Of a stretch of DNA of 64,000 nucleotides, positions 8,723 to 16,629 are shown in pieces. Both the position numbers and the translations under genes were made by a program. Each line of letters starts with the position of its first letter. Positions within the stretch are counted from its first letter, which is position 1. Where the stretch lies: positions 1,798,001 through 1,862,000 of the forward strand of contig NZ_CP010311.1 of NCBI RefSeq assembly GCF_000827125.1. The letters are read 5' to 3'. This DNA comes from Geoalkalibacter subterraneus. Lineage in GTDB: Bacteria > Desulfobacterota > Desulfuromonadia > Desulfuromonadales > Geoalkalibacteraceae. A model generated the notes under the pieces. That model was not told the origin of the DNA, searched no databases, and saw only the letters and a program-made list of their open reading frames with translations.

Positions 8723-9025
8723 TTAATCCTGTATGACAAGAACCTTGATCCTGGGTGACTGGCCCGACGGATAACTCAGATCGTAGACGACTTTTTGCCC
8801 TCCGCGCAGGGCGGAGAGTTCCAGCGTCTGTTCTGGATCGGACTCAAGATATATTCTGACGTCCTCGGCCAGGGAGTAATTCTGGCGATCGATCACAACC
8901 TCCCGGCGTTCAGCATGAATGGCGTCGAGGGTTCCCTGCGGTACGACCATGGCGGAGAGGGGCCCGACAGGTACAATAAACAGCAAAAGCAGGGCGAAAC
9001 CGAAAAAATACCGTCTCATCTTCAA
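8723..9025 (-). CDS. Small exported PilY2-like protein of the minor-pilin operon
   Basis: A 100-residue protein with a clear N-terminal signal peptide (KMRRYFFGF followed by a leucine-rich core and PLSA). The mature part of about 75 residues is beta-rich, with a segment resembling GTLDAIHAERREVVIDRQ followed by SGQSPRIKVLVI. Size, signal peptide and position between pilX and pilY1 match PilY2 of the Pseudomonas minor-pilin cluster, which supports pilus assembly. The sequence alone gives only weak support for the name, so the symbol is left blank. Confidence 0.7.
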   Translation of the reverse strand: MKMRRYFFGFALLLLFIVPVGPLSAMVVPQGTLDAIHAERREVVIDRQNYSLAEDVRIYLESDPEQTLELSALRGGQKVVYDLSYPSGQSPRIKVLVIQD

Positions 9026-9039
9026 AACTCTGACCTCTC

Positions 9040-9567
9040 TCAGCGAATAAATGTTGTTTGCAGGATGACCGTACTGCGTCCGTTGGGACCGACTCCGCGG
9101 CTGGTAATGCGAAAGATCCTTGGAGCGTCGCCTGCGGCAGGTGCAAATTTAATCGAATCGTTGCCGCTGACATCGACCTCGGCCATGAACTCGATGATGT
9201 AGCGGGGCAAAGGAAAGGGGAGAGGGTCACCGAGGTCGTCACCCTGGTAGGTGATATAATTTGCAGGAGTTTCATCCGCCCAGATGCCGGCCTGGAAGGC
9301 AAGCTGGGGGGCTGGCTGATAGAGCCCATTGCTGTTATTGAATTCAGGCAGAACGACCGTGTTTTCCAGCCAGGCTTCCGCGTCGCGCAGTCCGGCTTCG
9401 GCTGCCTGAAAGGCAAGCTCTTGCTGGACGAAATCTCCCGCCATTCGATATTGATTCGTGGTGCCCTGCAGGGCTGCTGCTCCCAACAGAGTAAGCACCA
9501 GTAAAAGCATAAGCCCGCTGATCAGCACCGCGCCTTGTTGATCAGATAATGTTCTTGCTGGATTCAT
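9040..9567 (-). CDS. pilX: Minor pilin PilX-like protein
   Basis: 175 residues. The short basic leader ends at Gly12 (DQQG), followed by the hydrophobic helix AVLISGLMLLLVLTLLG, the layout of PilX N-terminal domains. The +5 residue is not the usual Glu, as is common in PilX/GspK-type pilins. The following segment (TNQYRMAGDF, AFQAAEAGLRDAEAWL) is the typical PilX amphipathic helix. Likely part of the minor-pilin priming complex with PilV, PilW and PilY1. It lies 10 bp after pilW and 14 bp before the PilY2-like gene. Confidence 0.88.
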   Translation of the reverse strand: MNPARTLSDQQGAVLISGLMLLLVLTLLGAAALQGTTNQYRMAGDFVQQELAFQAAEAGLRDAEAWLENTVVLPEFNNSNGLYQPAPQLAFQAGIWADETPANYITYQGDDLGDPLPFPLPRYIIEFMAEVDVSGNDSIKFAPAAGDAPRIFRITSRGVGPNGRSTVILQTTFIR

Positions 9568-9577
9568 CGACAGCCTC

Positions 9578-10657
9578 TCAGCGCAAATGGTTGCGCAATC
9601 CGATCGTTGTGGTCAGGACTCTGCGCAGACGCCGGTCTCCGGGTGCGGTAAAATCGATGTTGCCGTCTGCGCTGATGTCATACCCTGCGTTGTCGACAGG
9701 CCTGCCGGGCACCTCGGAAACAGTGCGCTGCAGCAGGGCGATATGGACACTGACCACAGTATTCCAGTCGGTCACGGCATTGGCATCGACGTAGGTGTCG
9801 GCGGCACCATCCCCGTCGAGATCTTCTCCAAAGCGTACCTGCATATTTTCCATGCCACCGACCAACTCCCGCGCGTCGGCCAAACCAACCTTGCGGAAAA
9901 GGGAGGGTTGCCCGGCCGCATTTTTCGCGATGAAATAGAGAGTCGTTGCCGGCTTATGAAGCTGGGCCCCTGGAGGATAGGCGTGCCCAAGATCTTTGGT
10001 GAAGTTTCCCGGGGTGCCCGTGCCCGTATTATGGACAAGGTTGCCGTTAACGGCCGTATAGTTGGTGGTTTGAAAGACTGAAGCATGCCGGCAATCGGTG
10101 ATCATCAGGATGTCGCCATCGTCGATTCCGGTCGTCCCGTCTTCAAGTTTCATGTCTGCGGAGGTGCTCGGCATGGGCGTTTCGAGAAAAAAGAGCTGGT
10201 TGCCCATCATGCCGCGGATGGCCAGAATGTCGCTGCCGCCAGTAGGGTCAGCCAGGTTCATGCCATCAAAACCGATGGCCGTCGGGTCTGCCGGACCGAG
10301 TTCGTCTGCCCAGGTTGTCGCAGAAGTGGCCTCAAGACCGTAGACGGCCTGATTGAAATTGAAGAGAAAGTCGGTTGGATCATTCAATGTATTGGTGTAG
10401 GCGGCATTATCCTGAAGACACCCCAGATAGCCGGCCTGTCGAATGTCGCGCCGCAGAATCTTTATGGCATAACGGCTGTTTTCCTGCAGGTGCGCCAGCC
10501 CTTCGTTCAAAGCGTAGCTTCGAGTGCTGCTGATAAAGATCTGATAAAGAGCGCCGGCGAGAACAAGGCTGATCGCCATCGCAACAATCAGCTCAACGAG
10601 AGTCATCCCGCTTTTGGAGTGCAGCCTGCCCGTCATTGTTTGGAGAGGATTTTTCAT
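9578..10657 (-). CDS. pilW: Minor pilin PilW-like protein
   Basis: Type IV pilus minor pilin of 359 residues from the ATG at 10657, which overlaps the pilV stop as ATGA (10654-10657); a longer upstream reading would run into pilV. The prepilin peptidase site is SKSG followed by MTLVELIVAMAIS, with Glu at +5. The large C-terminal domain includes an NMQVRFGEDLDGDG segment and ends in a block (TTIGLRNHL) usual for PilW. Expected to prime pilus assembly with PilV and PilX. Confidence 0.9.
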   Translation of the reverse strand: MKNPLQTMTGRLHSKSGMTLVELIVAMAISLVLAGALYQIFISSTRSYALNEGLAHLQENSRYAIKILRRDIRQAGYLGCLQDNAAYTNTLNDPTDFLFNFNQAVYGLEATSATTWADELGPADPTAIGFDGMNLADPTGGSDILAIRGMMGNQLFFLETPMPSTSADMKLEDGTTGIDDGDILMITDCRHASVFQTTNYTAVNGNLVHNTGTGTPGNFTKDLGHAYPPGAQLHKPATTLYFIAKNAAGQPSLFRKVGLADARELVGGMENMQVRFGEDLDGDGAADTYVDANAVTDWNTVVSVHIALLQRTVSEVPGRPVDNAGYDISADGNIDFTAPGDRRLRRVLTTTIGLRNHLR

Positions 10658-11094
10658 AAGCGAGTCACCACGGTCAGATCCTTGGTTCCGTCCGGCTCCG
10701 TCCACTGAACAACCACCGTGCAGACATCTCCATCAATTGTGACGGAGCCGTCACCCATGGAAAGGCTCTGGGACAGCAGTTCCCTCCATTCCTGGAGATC
10801 AACCAGAACAATTCCCGAATAAGCGGGCGCCGCTGGGTTTAACCCCATCCCGATGGTGTAGGCTCCATCCAGGGCTTCAGCGCGGTTGGCGCGCATCCGA
10901 TCGACGATATTCTCTACCTGGTTGACAGCCTGCGTCCGCATAGCGGCACTGTGGTTGCCCCGCAGGCTCTGGCCCTGCAGTGCGGCAAGTCCCAGCAGCC
11001 CGACCGAAATAATCACCAACGCGGCCAGGACTTCAACCAGGGTGAAGCCGCGATTGCTGGAGACAGGAAGAAGGTTGCCTGGTCTGAAACTCAT
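10654..11094 (-). CDS. pilV: Minor pilin PilV-like protein, first gene of the operon
   Basis: 146 residues from the ATG at 11094, preferred over an in-frame ATG at 11121 because GGGAG sits 7 bp upstream. The prepilin cleavage motif is SNRG with FTLVEVLAALVIISVG after it (Glu at +5). The helix is followed by GLAALQGQSL and a segment with the VDRMRANR pattern common in PilV. It is first in the minor-pilin operon and has a good sigma-54 element about 60 bp upstream. No fimT/fimU/gspH or pilE gene is present in this operon. Confidence 0.9.
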   Translation of the reverse strand: MSFRPGNLLPVSSNRGFTLVEVLAALVIISVGLLGLAALQGQSLRGNHSAAMRTQAVNQVENIVDRMRANRAEALDGAYTIGMGLNPAAPAYSGIVLVDLQEWRELLSQSLSMGDGSVTIDGDVCTVVVQWTEPDGTKDLTVVTRL

Positions 11095-11152
11095 GGAACG
11101 CTCCCATCGCGAAAATAACACTTTTTGTCTTTGGGTGATGAAGGTTTGTCAA

Positions 11153-11166
11153 GCAAGATTAGTGCC
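11153..11166 (-). promoter_or_regulatory. Sigma-54 (-24/-12) promoter of the pilV-W-X-Y operon
   Basis: On the minus strand the sequence GGCACTAATCTTGC has GG and GC separated by exactly 10 bp and matches the GGCAC-N5-TTGC consensus. The GC lies about 60 bp before the pilV ATG, leaving room for a start site and leader. Type IV pilus genes are often RpoN/PilR-dependent, which fits. Confidence 0.7.
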
Positions 11167-11225
11167 TTGTAAAAATACTGTAATTTTCTGAAAATATTGA
11201 GCCGTGGTATCTATTCACTTCGCAA

Positions 11226-11324
11226 GGTCGTAACTCCCATGTCAAGATTGTCTGGCCCCAGGGATGGCGCCAATCAAACGACCAGGGATGGAGCAAAGTG
11301 TCCCTTGTCATGGGAGTTACGACC
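11226..11324. repeat. MITE-like palindromic repeat, copy B
   Basis: About 99 bp with near-perfect terminal arms (GGTCGTAACTCCCATG at both ends in inverted orientation). In reverse complement it aligns with the copy at 8592-8700 along its whole length, including the central TTTGATTGGCGCC block. It lies between the pilus promoter and the GIDE gene. The rest of the gap 11167-11535 holds no gene that I can support. Confidence 0.75.
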
Positions 11325-11535
11325 CCATGCTGAACAGTTACGACACGTTAGAAACAAGTACGCAAAATTTGGCATAAAGTGGTCATTTCGCGTCATGCTT
11401 CTCCTGGGTGACGACAATTGATCTCTCAGTTTTAATGCGGGCCTGAAAATTGCTTAATTCTAAGCATCCCTAAGACAGAACATGTTTTTCTGACAGTACA
11501 GCCCAGCCTGTTGAGTTAACGAATATGAGCATCCT

Positions 11536-13464
11536 ATGAGTGATACTGACTATCTGATCGTCGTCCGTTCTTCTTCCGAAAACGATGAAATCCAGAACCT
11601 GCTGACACTTCTGGGGGATAAACATCAGATTGATTCTTTCACTGCCCGACAACGACTGGTGGGGCGCGGTGCGGCGCTGTTGGCCCGGAGCGAACCTGGA
11701 AAACTCGCAGGACTGGCCGAACTGGTGGGACAACATGGCATCCAGGCACATATAATTCGTCCGAAGACGCCTCCTCATGCGCCATTTCGCGTGCGGCAGG
11801 TCACCATTTGTGACGATTACCTGGAATTTTCCGAGCCCGCCGAGCCGCTGCGCATTGAACGCGGCAGCCGGGTTCTTGCGATCCTTGCCGATCTTTCCGG
11901 CCGCATTATCAGCAAAAATCTCAGTCAGCTGATGGTGCAGAACACCTATCGCGGTATGGCGGGCATCTCCCCCATGACCGATCTCGAATTGAAGAAAGAA
12001 GTCCTGCGCAGTCATTCCGTCCTCGATCTCTATGTGCTCGATGAAAAGCAGGGGGTTGTGACCGCCCTGCGTCTGGTCACGGGGGGATTCAATCCGCAAG
12101 GTTTGGGTGAGCGCGCCTGTTTGAGCAGCACCGGGAACATGGAGCAGCTTCTGAAGCTGGTCGGTGAGTATGCCGGGGAGTTCATCCTCGATTGCGATTT
12201 CGGCCTTGCGCTTCTGCCCGGCTGTCAGTTGCGCCGCCCCGATGATGGAGATGACGCCCGAGCGGCCAATTTGAAAGCCCTGACGCGCTATGGCTGGTTG
12301 ATGAGTGATCTGGTGCTGCAGAAAGAAGCGCACCAAGACTCACAGCCGGGAGTTGAGGTTTCTGCCTTCCCATTGCATGCGGTGATCAGGGAAGAGATCG
12401 AAAAAGACGATGAGGCCTCTTCTCCCTCCGAAGGGGATTCGGAAAAGGTCACTTTGCCGCCTCCCCCCGAACAGGCTCTTGCCTCGCGCCGCTGGAGCTG
12501 GACGCGGGTGCTGCCGGTGGCTGTGGCCGTTGTTGCCGGGGCAGGTGTTTTTTCGCAGGGGGCGCATGAACTGATCGGGAAAGTTTTTTACGAGGGGCTG
12601 CGGACCGGAGCACTGCCTGCATTACTCAGCGCCGCCCTGTTTGTCGGCGGCTTTTATTGCCTGCGCCTCAAGCGCCTGATCGAGAACACCCCCACCAGCC
12701 GCATCCGCTCCATGGCGATGGGGATGGTGGAACTTCACGGCCGTGCCCGCCGCAAGTACGCGCTTGTTTCTCCGGCCACTCAGACCGCCTGTGTGTGGTA
12801 TCGTCTCAGGCGTTATCGCCGCAACCGAAAGTCCGGCTGGCAGCTGTTTCGTCAGAGCGACAGCGGTGCGGTGCCCTTCCTGCTTGAGGACGGTACCGGG
12901 GCCGTGACCATTAATCCGGAGGGGGCGCGGGTAAGCGCACGGGTCCGTCATGAAGGATTTCCCGGTCAGGAGGGGTTGATGGTGCGATCCTGGAGCGGCA
13001 CGGACCCCGATGAAAAATGGGTGGAAGAGGTGATTCACGAGGGAGCGTTTCTTTATATTCTCGGAACCGCCCGGCCGCTTAAAAAGGTTGGGCCGAGTCT
13101 GGGGGAACGCCTGCGCGAGGCTTTACGGGAACTCAAGAACGATCCGCAGATGCTGAAAAAATATGACCGCAACGGCGATGGTCGCATCGATACGGATGAG
13201 TGGGACGCGGCGCGTGCCGATGTGGAAGAGAAGATTCTGCACGCTCAACTACGCCAACGTCAGACTCCGCAGTCCGGCTCTGCCACTGTGGAGATAGGCC
13301 GAAGCTACAGCCATACACGGCCTTTTATCATCTCGCAGACGGAATCGGAGGTGCATCTGACACGGTCGTATACATGGAGCATGGCCGGGCTGTTTTTGGG
13401 AGCGCTGTTTGCCGCTGTCTGGGCGCTGAAAAATTTTCTGGAGACTGTCGGATTCGTTGGCTGA
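11536..13464 (+). CDS. Membrane protein with GIDE-type domain and an EF-hand
   Basis: 642 residues. The N-terminal 280 residues are soluble and unrecognised. Two transmembrane helices follow at about 325-342 and 358-378, then a GIDE-like region (about 385-525) with the ACVWYRLRRYRR core seen in bacterial and mitochondrial GIDE (MUL1-like) proteins. A canonical 12-residue EF-hand loop lies at 544-555 (DRNGDGRIDTDE). A last hydrophobic helix is near 615-637. There is no RING finger, so ubiquitin-ligase activity is not implied. The next gene is lemA, and GIDE-domain proteins often neighbour LemA proteins. A role in membrane or envelope stress is inference. Confidence 0.75.
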   Translation: MSDTDYLIVVRSSSENDEIQNLLTLLGDKHQIDSFTARQRLVGRGAALLARSEPGKLAGLAELVGQHGIQAHIIRPKTPPHAPFRVRQVTICDDYLEFSEPAEPLRIERGSRVLAILADLSGRIISKNLSQLMVQNTYRGMAGISPMTDLELKKEVLRSHSVLDLYVLDEKQGVVTALRLVTGGFNPQGLGERACLSSTGNMEQLLKLVGEYAGEFILDCDFGLALLPGCQLRRPDDGDDARAANLKALTRYGWLMSDLVLQKEAHQDSQPGVEVSAFPLHAVIREEIEKDDEASSPSEGDSEKVTLPPPPEQALASRRWSWTRVLPVAVAVVAGAGVFSQGAHELIGKVFYEGLRTGALPALLSAALFVGGFYCLRLKRLIENTPTSRIRSMAMGMVELHGRARRKYALVSPATQTACVWYRLRRYRRNRKSGWQLFRQSDSGAVPFLLEDGTGAVTINPEGARVSARVRHEGFPGQEGLMVRSWSGTDPDEKWVEEVIHEGAFLYILGTARPLKKVGPSLGERLREALRELKNDPQMLKKYDRNGDGRIDTDEWDAARADVEEKILHAQLRQRQTPQSGSATVEIGRSYSHTRPFIISQTESEVHLTRSYTWSMAGLFLGALFAAVWALKNFLETVGFVG

Positions 13465-13516
13465 GGGCTGGGGGCAATGGTCAACATTGATGTACAAGGA
13501 TTGTAACTGTTCAGCA

Positions 13517-13611
13517 GGGACCGCAGGGCACGACGGCATCGTTTTCGGTGACAAACTCGCCTGCGGCTCAAACAGCTACCTCAGAACTCAACCGTCGTGC
13601 CCTGCGGTCCC
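13517..13611. repeat. 95-bp perfect-arm inverted repeat containing copy 2 of the 55-bp structured repeat
   Basis: Arms at 13517-13536 and 13592-13611 are perfect 20-bp inverted repeats (GGGACCGCAGGGCACGACGG and its complement). Inside, 13521-13575 is a second copy of the 55-bp element at 4859-4913. In RNA this forms a long hairpin between the GIDE gene and lemA, so it may separate their transcripts. There is no clear T tract for a simple terminator. Confidence 0.7.
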
Positions 13612-13644
13612 TCGGACAATATCTCTATGTTAAACTTGAATCCT

Positions 13645-13740
13645 TGAGGCGTGAGGCTAAAGAGTGAAGAGAAAAAGCGTAAAAGCTGATTTCGTCCTTG
13701 ATTCTACGCCTTACTCCTCACCCCTCACTCCTCACTCGGT
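13645..13740. repeat. Simple degenerate GTGAGG/CCTCAC inverted repeat
   Basis: The stretch begins GAGGCGTGAGGC and ends with repeated CTCACTCCTCACC units, so the two sides are loosely complementary. Similar CCTCACTCCTGACGCCTCACC text sits before recC at 49955-49987. It occupies the lemA upstream region; the whole gap 13465-13815 holds only this and the hairpin repeat. Confidence 0.45.
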
Positions 13741-13815
13741 GAAATCCGGGAAGCCGCTTCAAATCGGCAGTTCCTTGGCGATCTCACGGATCTAGATTAA
13801 AGAAAGGGTTTTACC

Positions 13816-14382
13816 ATGACTGGATGGATTGTCCTGGGCGTGTTTGCCTTGATCCTGGCCGCGCTGGTGCTTTATGTCATCGTGATCTACAACGGTTTCA
13901 TCAGCATGAGAAACAACATCGACAAGGCGTGGAGTAATATCGATGTGCTGCTCAAGCAGCGCTTTGATGAGTTGCCCAAGCTGATCAAGGTGTGCGAAGG
14001 CTACATGCAGCATGAACAGCGCACCCTGGAGGCGGTGGTCAAGGCGCGTTCCATGGTCGACCAGGCCGGCAGCACCGAGGAGAAGTTGCAGGCTCAGAAT
14101 GCGCTGACCGACACCCTGAGGTCGCTGTTCATGGTCGTCGAGCGCTACCCCGAGCTCAAGGCGGATAAAGCCTTTCGCAATCTGCAAGCGCGCATTACGG
14201 AGATCGAAGACCAGATCGCCGACCGTCGCGAGTTTTTCAACGATGCGGTCAATATCTACAACATCCGCCTCGATCAGTTCCCCGATGTGCTGGTGGCGCG
14301 GCTGTTCAACTTCACGCGGCGCACCCTGTGGAAGATCGACCCCGCGCACCGGGCGGATGTGCAGGTGGCGTTTCAGGGATGA
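13816..14382 (+). CDS. lemA: LemA family membrane-anchored protein
   Basis: 188 residues. An N-terminal transmembrane helix (about 4-26) is followed by the LemA helical domain: YNGFISMRNNIDKAWSNIDVLLKQR, then KVCEGYM and the ERYPELKAD block, all family hallmarks. LemA proteins have an extracytoplasmic-oriented N-terminus and a cytoplasmic helical bundle; their function is unclear. An AAAGAAAGG site precedes the ATG. The GIDE-domain protein upstream suggests a shared membrane-associated role. Confidence 0.92.
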   Translation: MTGWIVLGVFALILAALVLYVIVIYNGFISMRNNIDKAWSNIDVLLKQRFDELPKLIKVCEGYMQHEQRTLEAVVKARSMVDQAGSTEEKLQAQNALTDTLRSLFMVVERYPELKADKAFRNLQARITEIEDQIADRREFFNDAVNIYNIRLDQFPDVLVARLFNFTRRTLWKIDPAHRADVQVAFQG

Positions 14383-14448
14383 AGAAACGAACAGGGCATT
14401 TGAGGCTGTCGTTTGCAGGTTGTTGAAGGTTGCAGGCAGGAGTGGTAT

Positions 14449-14479
14449 ACATAAGGTTATGAAAATAGTCACCTTATGT
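14449..14479. promoter_or_regulatory. Inverted-repeat operator of the abiE operon
   Basis: ACATAAGGT (14449-14457) and ACCTTATGT (14471-14479) are perfect 9-bp inverted repeats with a 13-bp spacer, ending 11 bp before the ATG at 14491. AbiEi antitoxins bind inverted repeats in their own promoter and repress it, so this is the likely site. Confidence 0.7.
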
Positions 14480-14490
14480 GAACTTTGCCT

Positions 14491-15039
14491 ATGCAGCCGA
14501 TGAAAAAGATCAGCACAATTCTGGATCGCTATGCCAATGCAGACAATTATCTGTTTGCCTTGAACGATCTGCGGGGCATTCTTCCGAATACCGATTCGGG
14601 GGCTTTCAAAACACTGCTGAGCCGTGCTCAACGGGCCGGGGTGTTGAAACGGATCTGCAAAGGAATCTATCTTTATCCGCGGGTCAATTACCCTGCAGGA
14701 CGCGTTCTGTTTCATACCGCAGCGAAACTGCGCGCCGATTCGTTTAATTACCTGAGCCTTGAAACAGTCCTGAGTGATGCCGGGGTTATCTCCCAGGTAC
14801 CCCTGAACTGGATTACCCTGATGTCTTCCGGGCGCAGCCATATTGTGAATTGCGGCGATTTCGGACATATTGAATTCATCCACACCAAACGAAAACCAGC
14901 CGATGTTGCCGATCAGTTAAGTTACGATCCGGATTGTCGCCTCTGGCGGGCCAGTGTGAAGCTGGCTTTACTGGATATGAAGCTGACTCGACGCAGCATG
15001 GATCTGATCGATTGGAGCCTCGCCGATGAGCTTGTTTGA
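14491..15039 (+). CDS. abiEi: AbiEi antitoxin (type IV toxin-antitoxin, transcriptional repressor)
   Basis: About 182 residues. It has an N-terminal winged-helix region (FALNDLRGIL, LSRAQRAGVLKRICKGIYLYP) that binds DNA. The C-terminal AbiEi domain starts at YLSLETVLSDAGVISQVP and includes ITLMSSGRSH and EFIHTKR. It counters the AbiEii toxin encoded by the next gene, whose ATG lies 14 bp before this stop. Alternative starts are a TTG at 14485 and an ATG at 14500. No ribosome-binding site is evident, and 14491 is chosen as the first ATG after the operator. AbiE pairs act in phage abortive infection. Confidence 0.88.
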   Translation: MQPMKKISTILDRYANADNYLFALNDLRGILPNTDSGAFKTLLSRAQRAGVLKRICKGIYLYPRVNYPAGRVLFHTAAKLRADSFNYLSLETVLSDAGVISQVPLNWITLMSSGRSHIVNCGDFGHIEFIHTKRKPADVADQLSYDPDCRLWRASVKLALLDMKLTRRSMDLIDWSLADELV

Positions 15040-15898
15040 TCAACTGGTCGATGAAACGATCCACAGCTTGCCGCAGTTCGGCTCTTTACGGGCTGTTGTG
15101 GAAAAAGAGTTGTTGCAGCATGACATTCTGCGTGAGATGAGCCGTGCAGGATTCCTCCAGAAATTGACATTTATTGGCGGGACTTGTCTGCGAACCTGCT
15201 ACGGTTCACCGCGTTTGAGTGAGGATCTGGATTTCACAGGCGGAGGCGACTTTGCCAGAGCCGCTCTGGAAGACCTTGGCCCCCTTTTGGTGGAGCGGCT
15301 TAAAATCAAATATGGATTGCCCGTGGATGTCAGTGCGCCGGTTCGCGATGAGGGCAACGTCGATACATGGAAAATACGGGTTGTGACGCGCCCCGGTCGC
15401 AAACACCTGCCTGCCCAGCGCATCAATATCGATATCTGCGCGCTTCCCAGCCATGATCGGCGTCCGATGATGCTGCGCAATCATTATGCGGTGGATATGG
15501 GAACGTCGGGTCTGATCCTGCAGGCACAGAGCCGAGAAGAGATCTTCGCTGACAAAATGGTCGCTTTTGCGATGCGACCGAATCGGCTGAAAAACCGCGA
15601 TTTGTGGGATATTGTATGGTTGCACCAGGAGGGTATTGCTCTGCCGGTTGAATTGGTTTTGCGCAAAGTTGCAGATCGGCGCCTGGATCTTTCCGATTTT
15701 TTGAGCCGTTTGGAAGAACGTCAGACTTTTCTGCAGACACAGCCGGCTTCTCGTAAAGATTTTTTATCGGAAATGCGCCGTTTCCTGCCTCCGGCCGTTG
15801 TTGCGGAAACCCTTGAGCAGAATGCGTTCTGGGCATTTCTGGTTGATCTTGTCACGAATCAATGCAGCCGAGTGAAGCGAGCAGCGCTGGAAGCATGA
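15026..15898 (+). CDS. abiEii: AbiEii nucleotidyltransferase toxin
   Basis: 290 residues of the AbiEii/AbiGii family. The nucleotidyltransferase motif is complete: GGT at 51-53 and SEDLDF with D67 and D69. Later family blocks are INIDICALP, the SREEIFADKM segment and KNRDLWDIVWL. It is translated from an ATG inside the end of abiEi, so the two are coupled. Enzymes of this type are thought to inhibit growth by modifying RNA (related toxins act on tRNA), and phage infection releases them from AbiEi control. It looks intact. Confidence 0.9.
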   Translation: MSLFDQLVDETIHSLPQFGSLRAVVEKELLQHDILREMSRAGFLQKLTFIGGTCLRTCYGSPRLSEDLDFTGGGDFARAALEDLGPLLVERLKIKYGLPVDVSAPVRDEGNVDTWKIRVVTRPGRKHLPAQRINIDICALPSHDRRPMMLRNHYAVDMGTSGLILQAQSREEIFADKMVAFAMRPNRLKNRDLWDIVWLHQEGIALPVELVLRKVADRRLDLSDFLSRLEERQTFLQTQPASRKDFLSEMRRFLPPAVVAETLEQNAFWAFLVDLVTNQCSRVKRAALEA

Positions 15899-15948
15899 AA
15901 ATGAGAAGCTGATTTCAAAGGGGTTCTTTCTGTGGGGGCAACACGGGA

Positions 15949-16629
15949 TCAATCCTGAGAGTGGGGCTTGAGTCTGCTGTAAAGGGAAGGGATCAGGCAA
16001 AGCAGGCCAATCAGGGACAGGGATAAAATGACCCGTGTAGAAACAATATCGCTCAATTCCGAGATCGCCGCGAGGCTGGCGCCGGCATTGACGTAAACCA
16101 GCCCGCCGGGAATCATGCCGAAGAAGCTGCCCGTGACGAAGGTGCGCAGGGGCATGCGGGTCAGGCCTGCGGCCAGATTGATAAGAAAGAAGGGGAAAAC
16201 AGGGACCAGCCGCACAAAGAGGAGATAGCTCAGGCCCCGTTTCTTTAATTCTTGATTGATTTTATCAAGGGAAGAGCCGAAACGCTTGGAGGCTTTTTCG
16301 GAAAACAGGTGGCGCACAGCGAGAAAACAGAGCGACGCCCCGATAGTTGCGGAAGAAACAGCGTAGAGAACGCCGGGGAAGAGCCCGAAAACCGCGCCCG
16401 CTGTCAGCGCGAAGATTGTTGCGCCGGGAAGAGACAGGGCGCTCTGCAGGATATAGAGCAGCATGAACGCCGCAACCATCAAGGTTTTGTTGTCAGCGTA
16501 GAAATCCATCAGATTCCGCTGGTTGGCCTTGAGGGCCTCCAGGGTCAGATATTGCTCAAGGTTCAGCCAAAAGAAGAGGGCAGCCAGCAGAAGAACGCTG
16601 CACAGGATCAGGATTCTGGAGCGGGTCAT
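15949..16629 (-). CDS. TVP38/TMEM64 (SNARE-associated) inner-membrane protein
   Basis: 226 residues with about five hydrophobic segments. The family core is clear: LSLPGATIFALTAGAVFG, then GASLCFLAVRHLF, FVRLVPVFPFFLINLAAG and the GMIPGGLVYVNAGASL block. It belongs to the DedA-like superfamily, whose members include lipid scramblases/flippases. It is the last gene of a four-gene operon and overlaps DUF3047 by 4 bp. Downstream is convergent abiEii. Confidence 0.92.
   Translation of the reverse strand: MTRSRILILCSVLLLAALFFWLNLEQYLTLEALKANQRNLMDFYADNKTLMVAAFMLLYILQSALSLPGATIFALTAGAVFGLFPGVLYAVSSATIGASLCFLAVRHLFSEKASKRFGSSLDKINQELKKRGLSYLLFVRLVPVFPFFLINLAAGLTRMPLRTFVTGSFFGMIPGGLVYVNAGASLAAISELSDIVSTRVILSLSLIGLLCLIPSLYSRLKPHSQD

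Noticed and set aside
11140-11152. Sigma-70 -35 box (TTGACA) for pilV
   Set aside because: No acceptable -10 at the right distance, whereas the overlapping sigma-54 element is a strong match.
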